64,000 nt of DNA, taken from positions 2,046,001 through 2,110,000 of the forward strand of contig NZ_CP149822.1 of assembly GCF_038396755.1 (NCBI RefSeq), given 5' to 3'. The notes beneath the pieces are model-generated. The model ran no database searches. It worked only from the letters and a program-made list of their open reading frames with translations, and was not told where the DNA came from. Positions 27,535 to 36,664 of this stretch are shown one piece after another; position 1 is the first letter of the stretch; the number at the start of each line of letters is the position of its first letter. This DNA is from Chitinophaga pollutisoli. GTDB taxonomy: Bacteria; Bacteroidota; Bacteroidia; Chitinophagales; Chitinophagaceae. The translations under genes and the position numbers were made by a program.

Positions 27535-28152
27535 TTAATGCAAAATCAGCAGCAAAGCGGCGGAGATCAGGGTTTCGATGGGAAGGCCTGAAGATTGCAC
27601 GTGCCCTTTCAGTTCGAGTTTCAGTTGTTTGAGGGCGTCGTGTATAATATTATAGGCTGTTCTTTTGGTGATGCCGCAGGTGAGGGCGATATGGTCGTAA
27701 TCGAGGTCTTCGAAGAATTTCATACGCAGGAGTTGTTGCTGCCGCTGGGTAAGGCGGCGGAAAGCTTTCGCGAATACCTGGGTGAACGCGTCGTTCCCTT
27801 CGATGGCGGCGAGGTAATCTTCATGCGACCACTGGAGCTTCTGGGCCGAGGGGGCTTCCTGGTGGTGTTCCAGGCGCTTCTTGCCCGAGGCGATTTCGCG
27901 CAGCATGCGCCGGTGCAGACAGGTGATGAGGTACGCACGGACGTTGGACACCTCCGGCAGCGTATGCCGCCTCTCCCAGAGATCGAGCAATACCGCGGTA
28001 AAGCAGTCATTGGCCAGGTCGCGGTCGCCCGTGAGCTTAACGCCATAATTGATAAGGCCTGTATAATGCAACTGGTACAAAGCAGATAATGCATCCGTAT
28101 TTCCGTCCCGGAGCTGGCACCAATAATCCTGCGTGTGCAAATTCCCGTTCAT
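27535..28152 (-). CDS. ECF RNA polymerase sigma-70 factor
   Basis: 205 residues. Region 2 with ALYQLHYTGLINYGVKLTGDRDLANDCF and VLLDLWERRHTLPEVSNVRAYLITCLHRRML; region 4 with FRRLTQRQQQLLRMKFFEDLDYDHIALTCGITKRTAYNIIHDAL. This is the FecI/BT-type ECF group that activates one SusCD operon. The C-terminal tail (LPIETLISAALLLILH) is hydrophobic, as often seen in this group. It starts the module fecI-fecR-susC-susD-thioredoxin on the minus strand. A possible promoter (GTTG, 20 bp, TAACTTGG) lies upstream but is imperfect. Confidence 0.94.
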   Translation of the reverse strand: MNGNLHTQDYWCQLRDGNTDALSALYQLHYTGLINYGVKLTGDRDLANDCFTAVLLDLWERRHTLPEVSNVRAYLITCLHRRMLREIASGKKRLEHHQEAPSAQKLQWSHEDYLAAIEGNDAFTQVFAKAFRRLTQRQQQLLRMKFFEDLDYDHIALTCGITKRTAYNIIHDALKQLKLELKGHVQSSGLPIETLISAALLLILH

Positions 28153-28290
28153 GCTCGTTAGTTGGTTGATAAAGGGGCGGATGAATCACGTTACTGAAGG
28201 CATCCAAGTTAAGGCATTCCGCCGAAATTTACAACCCGCCCGGTATCCGGTGGTTCTGACTCCTTATTAAATGGCTCCCGGCCGGAAACG

Positions 28291-28318
28291 AAAAAGCCCG
28301 CGCACGGGGCGCGGGCTT
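28291..28318 (-). terminator. Terminator after the OmpA-family gene
   Basis: On the minus strand GCCCGCGC pairs with GCGCGGGC around a CCGT-type loop and is followed by TTTTTC (AAAAA at 28291-28295 on the plus strand). Confidence 0.85.
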
Positions 28319-28340
28319 CCATCCTTACTTATAAAAAAGG

Positions 28341-29252
28341 CTAACCTTGTGTCTGCGGTTGGGCAGGTTGTGCAGGTTGCGCTCCGGGAGCGGGTTCCGC
28401 GCTATCCGGCGCCTTGTCGATCAGCTCCATGAACTGGTCGAGTTTCGGTGTGATGATGATCTGGGTGCGGCGGTTGCGCGTTTTACCTTCAGGCGTATCG
28501 TTCGACGCGATCGGGTTGTATTCGCCGCGGCCACCGGCAGTGAGGCGTTTCGGGTCCACACCATAATTGTTCTGCAGCGATTGCACCACCGAAGAGGCGC
28601 GCAGGGTACTGAGATCCCAGTTGTTGCGGATATTCGGTTTGTTGATCGGCACATTATCCGTATTACCCTCGATCAGCACGTCGTAATCGCGGTAATCTTT
28701 AATGATCTTGGCGATTTTGCTAAGGGTTTCGCCTGCGGCGGGGGAAATTTCGTAGCTGCCGGATTTATACAGCATGTTGTCCGACAATGAGATATACACC
28801 ACGCCTTTCAGCACCTGCACGTCCACATCGCGCATTTCCTCGCGGCTCAGGGAGCGGGTCAGGTTGTTGGTGAGCACCATGTTGAGGGAGTCGCTCTTGT
28901 TCTTGGAATTCACCAGTTGCTGGATGTAGCGGTTGGAAGCGTTGATCTCGTCTACCAGTTTGGAAATATTCACATTACCCTGGCTGGAAGAGTTCAGGCA
29001 TTTGTCCAGCGCTTCCTGTAACGAACGGAGTCCCGCCCGTTGCGAAGCGATCTGTTCTTCGAGGCTGCGCACGCGGGTGGAAGATCCCGACATCTCGCGC
29101 TGGCAATCGTTGTACTTATCGGTAAGGGCTTTGTAATCGTTCTGCAACTCACCATAATTACCTTGCAGCGCTGCGAATTTCTTGTTGCTCACGCATCCTG
29201 TCCCCAGGATGGCCACCGCGAAAAATGCGGTTGATATTGCTATTATTTTCAT
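28341..29252 (-). CDS. OmpA-family lipoprotein with coiled coil
   Basis: 303 residues. Lipobox ILGTGC (Cys20), then a long heptad-rich helix (about 30-115, LQGNYGELQNDYKALTDKYND and LEEQIASQRAGLRSLQEAL) and an OmpA C-terminal domain (about 165-285) with the peptidoglycan-binding motif region NTDNVPINKPNIRNNWDLSTLRA and GRGEYNPIASND. It should tether the outer membrane to peptidoglycan. The tail is Pro/Ala/Gln-rich (APGAQPAQPAQPQ). It is monocistronic and stands between the two divergent SusCD modules. Confidence 0.92.
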   Translation of the reverse strand: MKIIAISTAFFAVAILGTGCVSNKKFAALQGNYGELQNDYKALTDKYNDCQREMSGSSTRVRSLEEQIASQRAGLRSLQEALDKCLNSSSQGNVNISKLVDEINASNRYIQQLVNSKNKSDSLNMVLTNNLTRSLSREEMRDVDVQVLKGVVYISLSDNMLYKSGSYEISPAAGETLSKIAKIIKDYRDYDVLIEGNTDNVPINKPNIRNNWDLSTLRASSVVQSLQNNYGVDPKRLTAGGRGEYNPIASNDTPEGKTRNRRTQIIITPKLDQFMELIDKAPDSAEPAPGAQPAQPAQPQTQG

Positions 29253-29256
29253 ATCA

Positions 29257-29286
29257 CAAAAGGATTAAGACTCATAGTGTTACAAA
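29257..29286 (-). promoter_or_regulatory. Possible promoter of the OmpA-family gene, start codon at or near +1
   Basis: On the minus strand TTTG (29286-29283), 18 bp, TCCTTTTG (29264-29257), one mismatch to TAnnTTTG. The start codon at 29252 lies 4 bp beyond, so a transcript from it would be leaderless. Confidence 0.35.
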
Positions 29287-29452
29287 GGTTGTACCATTAC
29301 TGCTCATTCGACTTACTTCATTAACAATCAATCAACAAGAAATGTTCATGCTGCTTAATGTGTTTACAGAAACGTTGAAATTCCGGAATGGATGGATGGA
29401 TGCGCGGGCTGATTTCACCGCAAATAGAAGATGTATGGCGTAGCAATAGTTG

Positions 29453-29833
29453 TCAGCCGTTCGTATCCGGCTGGCCGCTCACCCAGGCTTTCGCCATATC
29501 GAACCCCGAGAGCGGGTAAGCCCTGATTTCGCCATGGACCAGCGGGCTGAGGGTACGGTAAGCGATGCGGACCCAGCGCTCGTCCGACACGATGGCCATC
29601 CGCTCCCATTTGAAGAAATGTTCGAAGCTCACTTTGAGGTACTCCAGAAACGCTCCGATGCTGTAATTCCCCATGTCCGTCTCCAGCTTTACCAGGAAAT
29701 TGATGTGGCCGAATTTTTCCGCCACCTCATCCACCCGGCGCATGACCACGTCGCGGTATTCTTCTTTGCTGACAGCCCCGGAGGCGGCGTAAGCGGCTAC
29801 ATGCGCGGGGAAATCTTCCAACAGTTGTACCAT
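29453..29833 (-). CDS. STAS/SEC14-domain protein (SpoIIAA-like)
   Basis: 126 residues, no signal peptide or membrane segment. The pattern VVMRRVDEVAEKFGHINFLVKLE, followed by FLEYLKVSFEHFFKWERMAIVSDERWVRI and LSPLVHGEIRAYPLSGFDMAKAWV, fits the SpoIIAA-like STAS/SEC14 fold, whose members are small cytosolic proteins of unclear role, sometimes bound to lipids or membranes. The gene is isolated, 200 bp from the OmpA-family gene and divergent from the sigma factor at 29986. Confidence 0.8.
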   Translation of the reverse strand: MVQLLEDFPAHVAAYAASGAVSKEEYRDVVMRRVDEVAEKFGHINFLVKLETDMGNYSIGAFLEYLKVSFEHFFKWERMAIVSDERWVRIAYRTLSPLVHGEIRAYPLSGFDMAKAWVSGQPDTNG

Positions 29834-29985
29834 GATATTTATTTAATGAACCTGCTTCCATTTTCGTGCCTGCGCTTCCGGCGGGAGCTGCTGCTGCCGG
29901 GGCTTTGTTGGATGGACGGTTTCCGCTCCCATTAAAAAATGCGTATTTTGTCGCGTCAACCATAAACGGAGCGTAAATTTTAGAC

Positions 29986-30588
29986 ATGGAGGATCTCTGG
30001 GGAAATGATCCGGAATGGCTGATCCGGCTCTCGAAAGGAGATGAATCTGCTTTCAGGGACCTGTTCTCCCGGTATCACGATTTTATTTATTCTTTTGCGG
30101 AACGCATGACCGGATCCGGCGATATCGCCCAGGACGTAGTCCAGGAAGTATTCATCAAACTTTGGCTGCAGCGATCCGAATTGCCGCAGGTGCAGAACCT
30201 GGGCGGATATATCAACCGCCTCACGCGCAATCACATACTGAACGGCCTGAAGCGCATGGCCCATGAGGCCGCCATCCTGCAGGACATCCATCCTTCGATC
30301 GGTACGCAGCCCGCCCTGCCGGACGCCAGCGCCGAAGCGCGCGAGCTGGAAGGCTTGCTCAACGCCGCTCTCAGCCAGCTGCCTCCCCAACAGCAGCGCG
30401 TGTACCGGATGAGCCGGCAGGAAGGACTGAAACATGAAGAGATCGCTGCCGCGCTGGGCATTTCCCGGGAAACCGTCAAAAAGCACATGATGGCCGCGCT
30501 GCAAACCATCCGCGGATACCTGCTCCGCCATCACAAGATCCCCGCGTTTATCGCCGCTTTCCTGGCGGCGTGGCTTTTCCGGAAATAA
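29986..30588 (+). CDS. ECF RNA polymerase sigma-70 factor
   Basis: 200 residues. Region 2: FRDLFSRYHDFIYSFAERMTGSGDIAQDVVQEVFIKLWLQR; region 4: ALSQLPPQQQRVYRMSRQEGLKHEEIAAALGISRETVKKHMM. It is the FecI-type switch for the plus-strand module that continues with FecR, SusC, SusD and a TlpA-like protein. The C-terminus is hydrophobic (FIAAFLAAWLF). TATTTTG at about 29943 is a one-base-short version of the -7 box. Confidence 0.94.
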   Translation: MEDLWGNDPEWLIRLSKGDESAFRDLFSRYHDFIYSFAERMTGSGDIAQDVVQEVFIKLWLQRSELPQVQNLGGYINRLTRNHILNGLKRMAHEAAILQDIHPSIGTQPALPDASAEARELEGLLNAALSQLPPQQQRVYRMSRQEGLKHEEIAAALGISRETVKKHMMAALQTIRGYLLRHHKIPAFIAAFLAAWLFRK

Positions 30589-30664
30589 ATTTTCACGCGC
30601 CACTACCCCTCTCTTCCTTCCCGTTTGTCAAACTGTTTTATTCCACCCTCAAATACCAATTGGC

Positions 30665-31810
30665 ATGCCTTCATCCAGACTCGCGTACCTCGTGCGCCGA
30701 CATTACGACCAGCTGTGCACCGCCGCGGAAACCGCCGAGCTGCTGGCCTTGTTGCGGCGCGAGAACGTCGATGCCGAAATGGACGGCCTGCTGGCTGAAT
30801 TGATGGAGGAGCACCAGCCTCCGGCAGCGATGCCGGCAGCGCGGATGGAAGTGGCCTGGACCGGCTTCCGCCGCAAAACGCGCCCGGCCGTGTTGCGGAA
30901 AGTATGGCGTTGGTCGGCCGCCGCGGCTTTGCTGGCGGGCGTAGTGGCGGGAGGATGGATACTAGCGCGGAAGCCCGTTGCGGAGTCGCAGGTAATGGTG
31001 GCGGATATTGCGCCGGCCGCCGACAAAGCCGTACTGACGCTGGCCGACGGTTCCACCGTTTCGCTCGACAGCGCGGGAAGGATGCAGCTGCAGGAACAGG
31101 ACGCCAGCATCATTCAGCAGGGCGGGTTGCTGGAATACGCCGCAGACGCTGCATCAGGTGAGATCCGGTATAACACGCTGCGCACCCCGCGGGGAGGCAC
31201 GTTCCGGATTCAGCTTCCCGACGGCACGAAGGTTTGGCTCAACGCCGCCTCCAGCCTTCGCTACCCAACGGCGTTCAGTAATAAACTGCGCGAGGTGGAA
31301 ATGACCGGGGAAGCGTATTTCGAGGTGAAGACAGACGCGGCTGCGCCGTTCCGCGTGAAGCTCGCGGCGGGCGCGGCGGTGGAAGTATTGGGAACGCATT
31401 TTAATATAGCGGCATATGAAGACGTGCGGGATATGACGGCTACCCTGACCGAGGGGTCGGTCCGCGTTTCGCAGGGCGCGCGCAGTGTAATGCTGGCGCC
31501 TGACGAACAGGCGGTGATCAGCCTGGAGGGTGATGTACCTATCCGGGTGTTGCAAAACGCCAACACGGAACAGGTGCTGGCCTGGAAGAACGGGTTGTTC
31601 CATTTCGACAACGTCCCTTTTACCGATGTCATGCGCCAGTTGTCGCGCTGGTATGATGTGGATGTGGAATACAGGGGGGCGGTGCCAACCCGGATATTCA
31701 GCGGCGAGCTGCAGCGCGGGTTAAGCCTGCAGCAGATCCTGGAAATCATGAAAGAAATGAAAATCGATGTACGCCTGGAAGAAGGCAGGAAACTGGTCGT
31801 AATGCCATAA
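30665..31810 (+). CDS. FecR-family anti-sigma factor
   Basis: 381 residues. Membrane segment about 80-98 (WSAAAALLAGVVAGGWILA), FecR domain (RTPRGGTFRIQLPDGTKVWLNAASSLRYP to VEVLGTHFNIAAYED and LTEGSVRVSQG), DUF4974 at the end (FHFDNVPFTDVMRQLSRWYDVDVEY). It should bind the sigma factor encoded 77 bp upstream and respond to the STN domain of the SusC downstream. Start at ATG 30665 follows the family well. Confidence 0.95.
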   Translation: MPSSRLAYLVRRHYDQLCTAAETAELLALLRRENVDAEMDGLLAELMEEHQPPAAMPAARMEVAWTGFRRKTRPAVLRKVWRWSAAAALLAGVVAGGWILARKPVAESQVMVADIAPAADKAVLTLADGSTVSLDSAGRMQLQEQDASIIQQGGLLEYAADAASGEIRYNTLRTPRGGTFRIQLPDGTKVWLNAASSLRYPTAFSNKLREVEMTGEAYFEVKTDAAAPFRVKLAAGAAVEVLGTHFNIAAYEDVRDMTATLTEGSVRVSQGARSVMLAPDEQAVISLEGDVPIRVLQNANTEQVLAWKNGLFHFDNVPFTDVMRQLSRWYDVDVEYRGAVPTRIFSGELQRGLSLQQILEIMKEMKIDVRLEEGRKLVVMP

Positions 31811-31815
31811 AAGAA

Positions 31816-31833
31816 ACCCCGGCGGCAACCGGG
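31816..31833 (+). other. Stem-loop between fecR-like and susC-like genes
   Basis: CCCCGG pairs with CCGGGG around CGGCAA, just after the FecR stop codon. No T-tract follows. It could separate regulator and target transcripts or act in mRNA processing. Confidence 0.4.
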
Positions 31834-31902
31834 GCTCTGAGTGGCCTGGCATAACAAAAGTCTGACGGACTCATTATTAATCAACCAAACCATTGCAAAA
31901 GT

Positions 31903-34900
31903 ATGCAAATCGCTGCGCTTTGTAAAGGGCATGTCGTGCCCGTACCCCGAGGGGGATTTATTCATTCAGGAATCAAAATCTGGCGAGTCATGAGAATCAC
32001 CGCCTTTCTGATGTGCGTTTTCAGCCTGCAATTATCAGCCAGCAGCAGCGCACAAACCATCACCCTTACTACCCGTGAAACACCATTGCTGCAAATCTTT
32101 TCGGAGATCAAAAAGCAAACGGGGTATGTTGTTTTTTACCAGCCAAACGCTTTGCAGAAAACGGCGCCCGTGAGTGTTTCGGTAAGGCAGGCGCCGCTGG
32201 AGGCGTTTCTGCGGGAAATCCTGCAAGGGCAGGAACTGGATTTTTCCATTAAAAACCAAAATATCATCCTTCGCAAAAAGGATGCGCCGGTGTTTACGCT
32301 GCCCGCACTGCCGCCTCCCGAGATTACCGGACAGGTATTGGCGGAAGACGGCACCCCGTTGCCCGGCGCCACCATCCAGGTCAAAGGCACGCAGGTGCGT
32401 ACGATGACGGACGCAGAAGGAAAATTCAAGCTCGAAGCAGATCCCGGCGCCACCCTCGTTGTGACCTTCATCGGTTACCAGACGCAGGAAGTGCGCGTGG
32501 GCACCCGCAAAAGCGTCATGCTCTCCATGCCCCAGGCCGTCAGCGCCCTGGATGCAAGCATCGTGCAGGGATACGGGGTTACTTCCCGCCGGCTCAGCAC
32601 CAGCAACATCGCCAAAATCAGTGGCAAGGAACTGGAGATGACGCCCAACACCAACCCGCTGGCCGCATTGCAGGGCCGTGTTCCCGGTCTCATCATCACT
32701 GCCAACAATGGCTTGCCCGGCGCGCAATACAAAGTGGAAATACGCGGCCGCACGCAGGTAGAACGTTACGGCGGCGCGGATGATCAGCCGCTCTTCATCA
32801 TCGATGGTGTACCCATGGCTTCCAACAATGGGAACATTAACATGCTGCAATCCGCCATTTCAGCCAACAGCACCGGTGGCCTGAGTCCGTTCAGCGGCAT
32901 CAACACCGCCGACATCGAAAGCATCGAAATCCTCAAGGACGCCGACGCCACCGCCATTTACGGCAGCCGCGGCGCCAACGGCGTGATCCTGGTTTCTACC
33001 CGCCGCGCGAAAGCCGGCGCGCTGCAGTTCAACTTCAACGGAGCCACCGGCGCCAGCCGCGTCCGCATCCCGCATATGCTCAGCACCAAAGAGTATATGG
33101 CCATGCGCAACGAAGCCTTCGCCAACGACGGCATCACGCCGAACAAGACGAATGCATATGATATGCTCGTATGGGATGCTACCCGGGACAACAACCTCGC
33201 CAAACAACTGCTCGGCGGAACAGCCAGCTATACGAACCTCCAGGCAGCCGCCTCCGGTGGAACGCAAACATTGCAATACCGCCTCAGCGGGGGCTACAAC
33301 CGGCAAACCGATATCTATCCCGGTACCTTCCCCAATACCCGCTCCGCCGCCAGCCTGAGCCTCACCAGCCGCTCGAAGAACCAGAAGATTACCATGACCT
33401 TCAACGCCAACTATTCTTCCAACAAGAATACCAGCACTTCCTCCGACCTTGCCATGAAGCTCACCCTGCCTCCCAACTTCCTCATGTACGACGACCAGGG
33501 CAACATCGCGTGGAACGAAGGCGGCATCCAGACCGATCACCCGCTGGCCTATACTTTAAAAAAATACACCGCCATATCGGACAACCTGACCGGCAACCTC
33601 AACCTGTCCTACGCCGTGCTGAAGAATCTCATCGTCCGCGCGAACGTTGGTTACAACACCATCAAAACGGAAGAGCTGAGCCTTACGCCCAGGGCTTCCA
33701 TCAATCCGCTGGACAAAACTTCTGTCTCAAACGCCCAATTCGGCAACAATAACTTCAACAGCTGGATCTTCGAGCCGCAGGTGGATTACTTTACCTATAT
33801 CGGCAAAGGAAAACTCACCGCGATGGCAGGGGCAACTTACCAGAACCGGGAGAACAACGGTTATAGCTTCCGGGCGGAAGGTTATACCAGCGACGAATTC
33901 CTGGGCTCCCTCGTAGGCTTGCCGTCTACCGCGCTGAAAGTGATGAGCAGCCAGCAGACCCAATACAAATACCAGGCATTCTTCGGACGGCTCAATTATG
34001 TGCACGCTGAAAAATATCTGGTGAACCTTTCCGGAAGACGCGATGGCAGCAGCCGCTTCGGTCCCAACTATCGCTTTTCCAATTTCGGCGCGGCCGGCCT
34101 CGGGTGGATTTTCACCAGCGAGCCTTTCATGAAAGACCTCACTTTCCTGAGCTTCGGCAAGCTGCGCGCCAGCTATGGGATAACGGGCAACGACCAGATC
34201 GGTGATTACAAGTACCTGGATGCCTATTCCACCAACGCGTTCACGCCGACTTACAACGATTCCACCGCGCTTGTTCCCAGCGCCCTGTTCAAACCCGATC
34301 TGCATTGGGAAAAGAACAAAAAATCCGAGATCGGGCTGGAGCTGGGTTTCCTGAAAGACCGTATTTTGTTCAGCGCCGCCTGGTACCGCAACGTATCGAG
34401 CGATCCCCTGGTCAATTATCCCCTTCCTTCCACCACCGGCTTCACCACCATCACGGCGAACCTGGCCGGCGTACTCGTGGAAAACAAAGGCTGGGAGCTG
34501 AGCCTCGTGTCCAACAACATCGTTAAAAAAGATTTCAGCTGGACCACCAATTTCAACATCACCATCCCCAAAAACCAATTACTGCGCTTCCCGAATATCG
34601 AGCAAAGTTCCTATGCGCGTTCCTACCAGGTAGGCAGGCCGCTGAACGTGATCTTCGCCGCGCATTACCTCGGCGTCAACCCGCAAACCGGCCTGTATGA
34701 AGTGGAAGACACGAATAAAGACGGCGTCTACTCCACGCTGGATTTTCAGTTCACGAAAGACACCGATCCCGACTTCTATGGCGGTTTGACCAATACCATC
34801 CGCTATAAACAGTTCTCGCTCGATTTCCTCATCCAGTTCCATAAGCAGCTCGACCAGAACTGGCTGACGGCCATGACGAGCGGCTTCAGCCAGGTGCCCG

Positions 34901-35268
34901 TGGGTGGCATTCTCAATGTTCCTTACCTGGACATGCAGCCCTGGCGCAAACCGGGAGACATCGCACTGCTCCAGAAATACACCACCCGCTCTTCGGCCTC
35001 CAATTCCCTGCAGGGCAACTACGCGGCGGCTTTCTCTGACGCGAAGTATACGGATGCCGCATTCATCCGGTTAAAAAACGTATACCTGACTTACACCCTC
35101 TCCTCCGCCATTGCGAGAAAAATCAGGATGAATACCGTACAGGTGTTTATGCAGGCGCAGAACCTTTTCACGTGGAGCTCCCGCCCCGGCGCGGATCCGG
35201 AAACCGTGTTCCTTTCCAGGACGCCTCCCATGAAAACGGCTACGATCGGCCTCCAGCTCAATTTTTAA
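31903..35268 (+). CDS. SusC-family TonB-dependent receptor with STN domain
   Basis: 1121 residues. A 30-residue polar N-terminal extension precedes the signal peptide (VMRITAFLMCVFSLQLSASSSAQ). STN domain about 50-125 (TTRETPLLQIFSEIKKQTGYVVFYQPN), carboxypeptidase-like domain (ITGQVLAEDGTPLPGATIQVKG), plug (PLAALQGRVPGLIIT, ESIEILKDADATAIYGSRGANGV) and a barrel ending IGLQLNF. It imports a large nutrient with the SusD next door and signals through FecR to the ECF sigma factor. The start context AAAAGTATGCAAATC is nearly the same as at 26209 before the other STN SusC. Confidence 0.95.
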   Translation: MQIAALCKGHVVPVPRGGFIHSGIKIWRVMRITAFLMCVFSLQLSASSSAQTITLTTRETPLLQIFSEIKKQTGYVVFYQPNALQKTAPVSVSVRQAPLEAFLREILQGQELDFSIKNQNIILRKKDAPVFTLPALPPPEITGQVLAEDGTPLPGATIQVKGTQVRTMTDAEGKFKLEADPGATLVVTFIGYQTQEVRVGTRKSVMLSMPQAVSALDASIVQGYGVTSRRLSTSNIAKISGKELEMTPNTNPLAALQGRVPGLIITANNGLPGAQYKVEIRGRTQVERYGGADDQPLFIIDGVPMASNNGNINMLQSAISANSTGGLSPFSGINTADIESIEILKDADATAIYGSRGANGVILVSTRRAKAGALQFNFNGATGASRVRIPHMLSTKEYMAMRNEAFANDGITPNKTNAYDMLVWDATRDNNLAKQLLGGTASYTNLQAAASGGTQTLQYRLSGGYNRQTDIYPGTFPNTRSAASLSLTSRSKNQKITMTFNANYSSNKNTSTSSDLAMKLTLPPNFLMYDDQGNIAWNEGGIQTDHPLAYTLKKYTAISDNLTGNLNLSYAVLKNLIVRANVGYNTIKTEELSLTPRASINPLDKTSVSNAQFGNNNFNSWIFEPQVDYFTYIGKGKLTAMAGATYQNRENNGYSFRAEGYTSDEFLGSLVGLPSTALKVMSSQQTQYKYQAFFGRLNYVHAEKYLVNLSGRRDGSSRFGPNYRFSNFGAAGLGWIFTSEPFMKDLTFLSFGKLRASYGITGNDQIGDYKYLDAYSTNAFTPTYNDSTALVPSALFKPDLHWEKNKKSEIGLELGFLKDRILFSAAWYRNVSSDPLVNYPLPSTTGFTTITANLAGVLVENKGWELSLVSNNIVKKDFSWTTNFNITIPKNQLLRFPNIEQSSYARSYQVGRPLNVIFAAHYLGVNPQTGLYEVEDTNKDGVYSTLDFQFTKDTDPDFYGGLTNTIRYKQFSLDFLIQFHKQLDQNWLTAMTSGFSQVPVGGILNVPYLDMQPWRKPGDIALLQKYTTRSSASNSLQGNYAAAFSDAKYTDAAFIRLKNVYLTYTLSSAIARKIRMNTVQVFMQAQNLFTWSSRPGADPETVFLSRTPPMKTATIGLQLNF

Positions 35269-35289
35269 TGTCAATTCAAAGCAAGAACC

Positions 35290-36654
35290 ATGAAATCGAT
35301 TATACAATATGGAATAGCGCTGCTCCTGCTGTCGGGTTGCAACAAATTTGTGGATGTCCCCCTTCCCATCAGCCAGCTGAGCACGGCCACCACTTATGCC
35401 GACGATGAGAAGGCGGCGTCCGCGGTACGGGGAATTTACGCTTCTACGCAAAACGTGTGGGGAAGCGGTCCATTCAGCGGTACACTGAGCGCCAACGCAG
35501 GCATGAGCGCCGACGAGCTGATCCGGATCGCCTACAGCGCCGACCAGGATGCGTTTTTCCAGAACAACCTCACTCCTGCCACGCCCGCTATCGGGAACGG
35601 TATCTGGGGATCGTACTACAATATTATTTACCAGGCCAACAGCGCGGTGATGAACCTGGAGAAATCCCCCGGCGTAACGCCCGCCAAAAAACTGACGCTC
35701 ATCAGCGAAGCGAAATTCCTCCGCGCCATCTGTTATTTCTACCTCCTGAACCTGTACGGGGAAGTGCCGCTCACCACGAGCACCGATTACATGCAAAACG
35801 CCTTGCTATCGCGTACTGATACCGGTAAAATCTGGCAACAGATCGAAAACGACCTTCGCTATGCGGTCGCCAATGGCAGCACCTTGTATTCCGCCACGGG
35901 CACCCGCAGCAGGGCCAACAGCTACTCCGCTTCGGCGCTGCTGGCGCGCGTGCAGCTGTACCGCAAAAACTGGACTGATGCGGAAACGCTGGCCACCAAC
36001 GTGCTCGGCGGCCAGCTGTTTAAACTGGATACGCTGGGCGGCATCATGCTGACCACATCCACCGAACCTATCTTTTACATTTCCAACGCTGGCACCAACC
36101 TGTATGCCATCGAAGGCCAGCAATTGCACGGCGTCAGCCTGCAATACCGGATCAGTCCGGCGCTGGCGGCGGCGTTCGAACCGGGTGACCAGCGCTTCGC
36201 GCAATGGACGAAACCCGCATCCGACAACAAGCCCGCTTTGTCGAAATACAAAATCCTCAGCGGCTCAGGGGCAGGCGGTAAAAAAGAAGCTACCGTTGTG
36301 TTGCGAGTAGCCGAACAGTACCTCATTCGCGCTGAGGCCCGCGCCCAGCGCGACAACCTCGCCGGCGCCATTGCCGACCTGGATATGGTGCGCCAGCGCG
36401 CAGGGCTCCCGCTCATCGCCGACACAAATCCGGGCATTTCCAAATCCGATCTGCTCGACGCCATCTTGCACGAGCGCTTCGTGGAGCTGTTCGGCGAATT
36501 CGGCCATCGCTGGCTGGACGTGAAGCGCTCCGGCAAAGCGGACCTCATCTTCGGCGCCAATAAACCCGGCTGGGAAAGCACCGACGCGCTCTACCCCATT
36601 CCCCAGGGTGACAGAAACAACAATCCGAACCTCGGCCAGAACGATGGCTACTAA
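35290..36654 (+). CDS. SusD/RagB-family lipoprotein
   Basis: 454 residues. Lipobox LLSGC (about Cys17) followed by NKFVDVPLPISQLSTATTYADDEKAASAVRGIYAS. SusD helices LISEAKFLRAICYFYLLNLYGEVPLTTSTDY, AEQYLIRAEARAQRDNLAGAIADLDMVRQRAGLP and HERFVELFGEFGHRWLDVKRSG; C-terminal ALYPIPQGDRNNNPNLGQNDGY is the canonical ending. Partner of the SusC 21 bp upstream; the TlpA-like gene follows after 10 bp. Confidence 0.95.
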   Translation: MKSIIQYGIALLLLSGCNKFVDVPLPISQLSTATTYADDEKAASAVRGIYASTQNVWGSGPFSGTLSANAGMSADELIRIAYSADQDAFFQNNLTPATPAIGNGIWGSYYNIIYQANSAVMNLEKSPGVTPAKKLTLISEAKFLRAICYFYLLNLYGEVPLTTSTDYMQNALLSRTDTGKIWQQIENDLRYAVANGSTLYSATGTRSRANSYSASALLARVQLYRKNWTDAETLATNVLGGQLFKLDTLGGIMLTTSTEPIFYISNAGTNLYAIEGQQLHGVSLQYRISPALAAAFEPGDQRFAQWTKPASDNKPALSKYKILSGSGAGGKKEATVVLRVAEQYLIRAEARAQRDNLAGAIADLDMVRQRAGLPLIADTNPGISKSDLLDAILHERFVELFGEFGHRWLDVKRSGKADLIFGANKPGWESTDALYPIPQGDRNNNPNLGQNDGY

Positions 36655-36664
36655 AATTGAAATC